Below, in pieces: positions 4,616-5,312 of a DNA stretch of 5,312 nt; position 1 is the first letter of the stretch, and each line of letters starts with the position of its first letter. Location of the stretch: contig JANTFQ010000183.1 in the NCBI GenBank assembly GCA_024763405.1, positions 1 to 5,312 on the forward strand. The letters run 5' to 3'. Origin of the DNA: Calditrichaceae bacterium (lineage in GTDB: Bacteria; Calditrichota; Calditrichia; Calditrichales; Calditrichaceae). The notes below the pieces were generated by a model. That model saw only the letters and a program-made list of their open reading frames with translations, had not been told where the DNA came from and ran no database searches. Both the position numbers and the translations under genes were made by a program.

Positions 4616-5312
4616 ATGAAAATTTACAAAACAATTCTTTTTACAATACTCGCGCTATGCACCGTAAATGGTCAGCCGGCATCGGAAGCAAAACCTTCCT
4701 ATTTTTATTATCCAAAAGCCTACGCTCCCTGGCAATATAAAGCGGTGCTGGGTTTGAGTGTTACCAAACTTCCGTCTGCTGTTGTGGATGACGAGATAAA
4801 TACATTCCCTATGGTTACGAGTGATTTTAGGGTGGGCCTGATAAAAAATGTTTCTTTGAATCTCCAGTTTTATACCAATTATCTCGCCAACTATGGTACG
4901 GTTGGCTTTCAATGGAACCTGCTTAACAACGCTGTTTCTTTTGCCCTTGGCGAAAACACTTCGGTTTGGTTCGGACATTTACAGCTTGATGGCATTCATC
5001 TGAAATCAATGGGCGTTCTGGTCAGCCCGTTTCTTTCCATCGGTTACGACGTCAGGGATTTTACAATCACGGCCCGGGTTGAAGTGCAAAGCAGCTATCT
5101 TAAAACCTTATCCGAAGAAATGCTGCTTGGTGAATTCTTTCGGTACTTTTCGGCTTATAATTTTCAATTTAATCTCGAACAGCCGTTGTGGAATGAACAC
5201 TGGGTCGTACTCGGCGTAAAACTGATTTATGCAAAATTTAATTACCAATCCTGGCTGACCTATTCGGCAATTGATGAATATCTTTTTTATCCCGAATTCT
5301 CATTTGGATTCA
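4616..5312 (+). CDS. Probable outer-membrane beta-barrel protein, 3' end outside window
   Basis: The frame opens with an ATG at 4616 and stays open for 232 codons to the window edge, so the C-terminus is missing. It begins MKIYKTILFTILALCTVNGQ, a Sec signal peptide with probable cleavage near NGQ (about 19-20). LALC looks like a lipobox but has Leu just before Cys, which signal peptidase II disfavours. The mature part is rich in Tyr, Phe, Trp and Asn, with strands of alternating hydrophobic and polar residues joined by turns (GLIKNVSLNLQFYTNYL, VGFQWNLL, SFLSIGYDV-like segments, FTITARVEVQSSYL, HWVVLGVKLIYAKFNY). This is the pattern of an outer-membrane barrel. No family is recognised with certainty. 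The ribosome binding site is weak. Substrate or function cannot be inferred from what is visible. Confidence 0.75.
   Translation, partial: MKIYKTILFTILALCTVNGQPASEAKPSYFYYPKAYAPWQYKAVLGLSVTKLPSAVVDDEINTFPMVTSDFRVGLIKNVSLNLQFYTNYLANYGTVGFQWNLLNNAVSFALGENTSVWFGHLQLDGIHLKSMGVLVSPFLSIGYDVRDFTITARVEVQSSYLKTLSEEMLLGEFFRYFSAYNFQFNLEQPLWNEHWVVLGVKLIYAKFNYQSWLTYSAIDEYLFYPEFSFGF

Noticed and set aside
4616..4672. Lipobox (LALC) in the barrel-protein signal peptide
   Set aside because: Position -1 is Leu rather than Gly, Ala or Ser, and no typical lipoprotein linker follows. Ordinary signal peptidase cleavage is more likely.
4655..4978. 107-codon - strand frame inside the barrel-protein gene
   Set aside because: It is the reverse of a continuous + strand frame with a signal peptide and barrel-like pattern; its own translation has no recognisable domain or ribosome binding site.

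Overview
The window looks like Gram-negative chromosome. It carries an inner-membrane MCE lipid-transport operon, a lipoprotein with a classical lipobox, and the 5' part of a secreted protein with outer-membrane beta-barrel character. Ribosome binding sites are weak in the transport operon, the DNA is moderately AT-rich, and the protein style suggests a member of the Fibrobacterota-Chlorobi-Bacteroidota (FCB) group or a relative such as Calditrichota or Ignavibacteriota. That placement is an inference from style; no phylogenetic marker is present.

Layout. Positions 1-186 are non-coding and hold two perfect short hairpins that look like a dispersed intergenic repeat. Positions 187-2586 are a tight three-gene operon on the + strand, mlaE-mlaF-mlaD: the permease, ATPase and substrate-binding (MCE) subunits of a phospholipid-trafficking ABC system. 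There is a 7-base gap between the first two genes and a 4-base ATGA overlap between the last two. Positions 2587-2757 are a structured spacer with a 13-bp inverted repeat. Positions 2758-3383 (- strand) are a type II toxin-antitoxin pair, a Phd/YefM-like antitoxin followed by a PIN-domain toxin, with a palindromic candidate operator just upstream. The pair is AT-richer than the mla genes and is bracketed by perfect 14-bp inverted copies of one sequence. Positions 3547-4251 (- strand) encode a lipoprotein with two OB-like domains. A 364-base AT-rich divergent spacer follows, then a + strand gene for a probable outer-membrane barrel protein that runs off the end of the window.

How the parts relate. 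MlaE, MlaF and MlaD should form one inner-membrane complex (MlaE and MlaF dimers with an MlaD hexamer) that moves phospholipid between the membranes; no mlaB, mlaC or mlaA is in view. The toxin-antitoxin pair is self-contained and looks like a small accessory insertion between housekeeping genes. The lipoprotein and barrel protein are divergently transcribed and may share regulation, but nothing in the sequence proves a functional link. I see no convincing new multi-gene system here. The least ordinary points are the inverted copies flanking the toxin-antitoxin pair, the nested palindrome beside it, and the two-domain OB lipoprotein.
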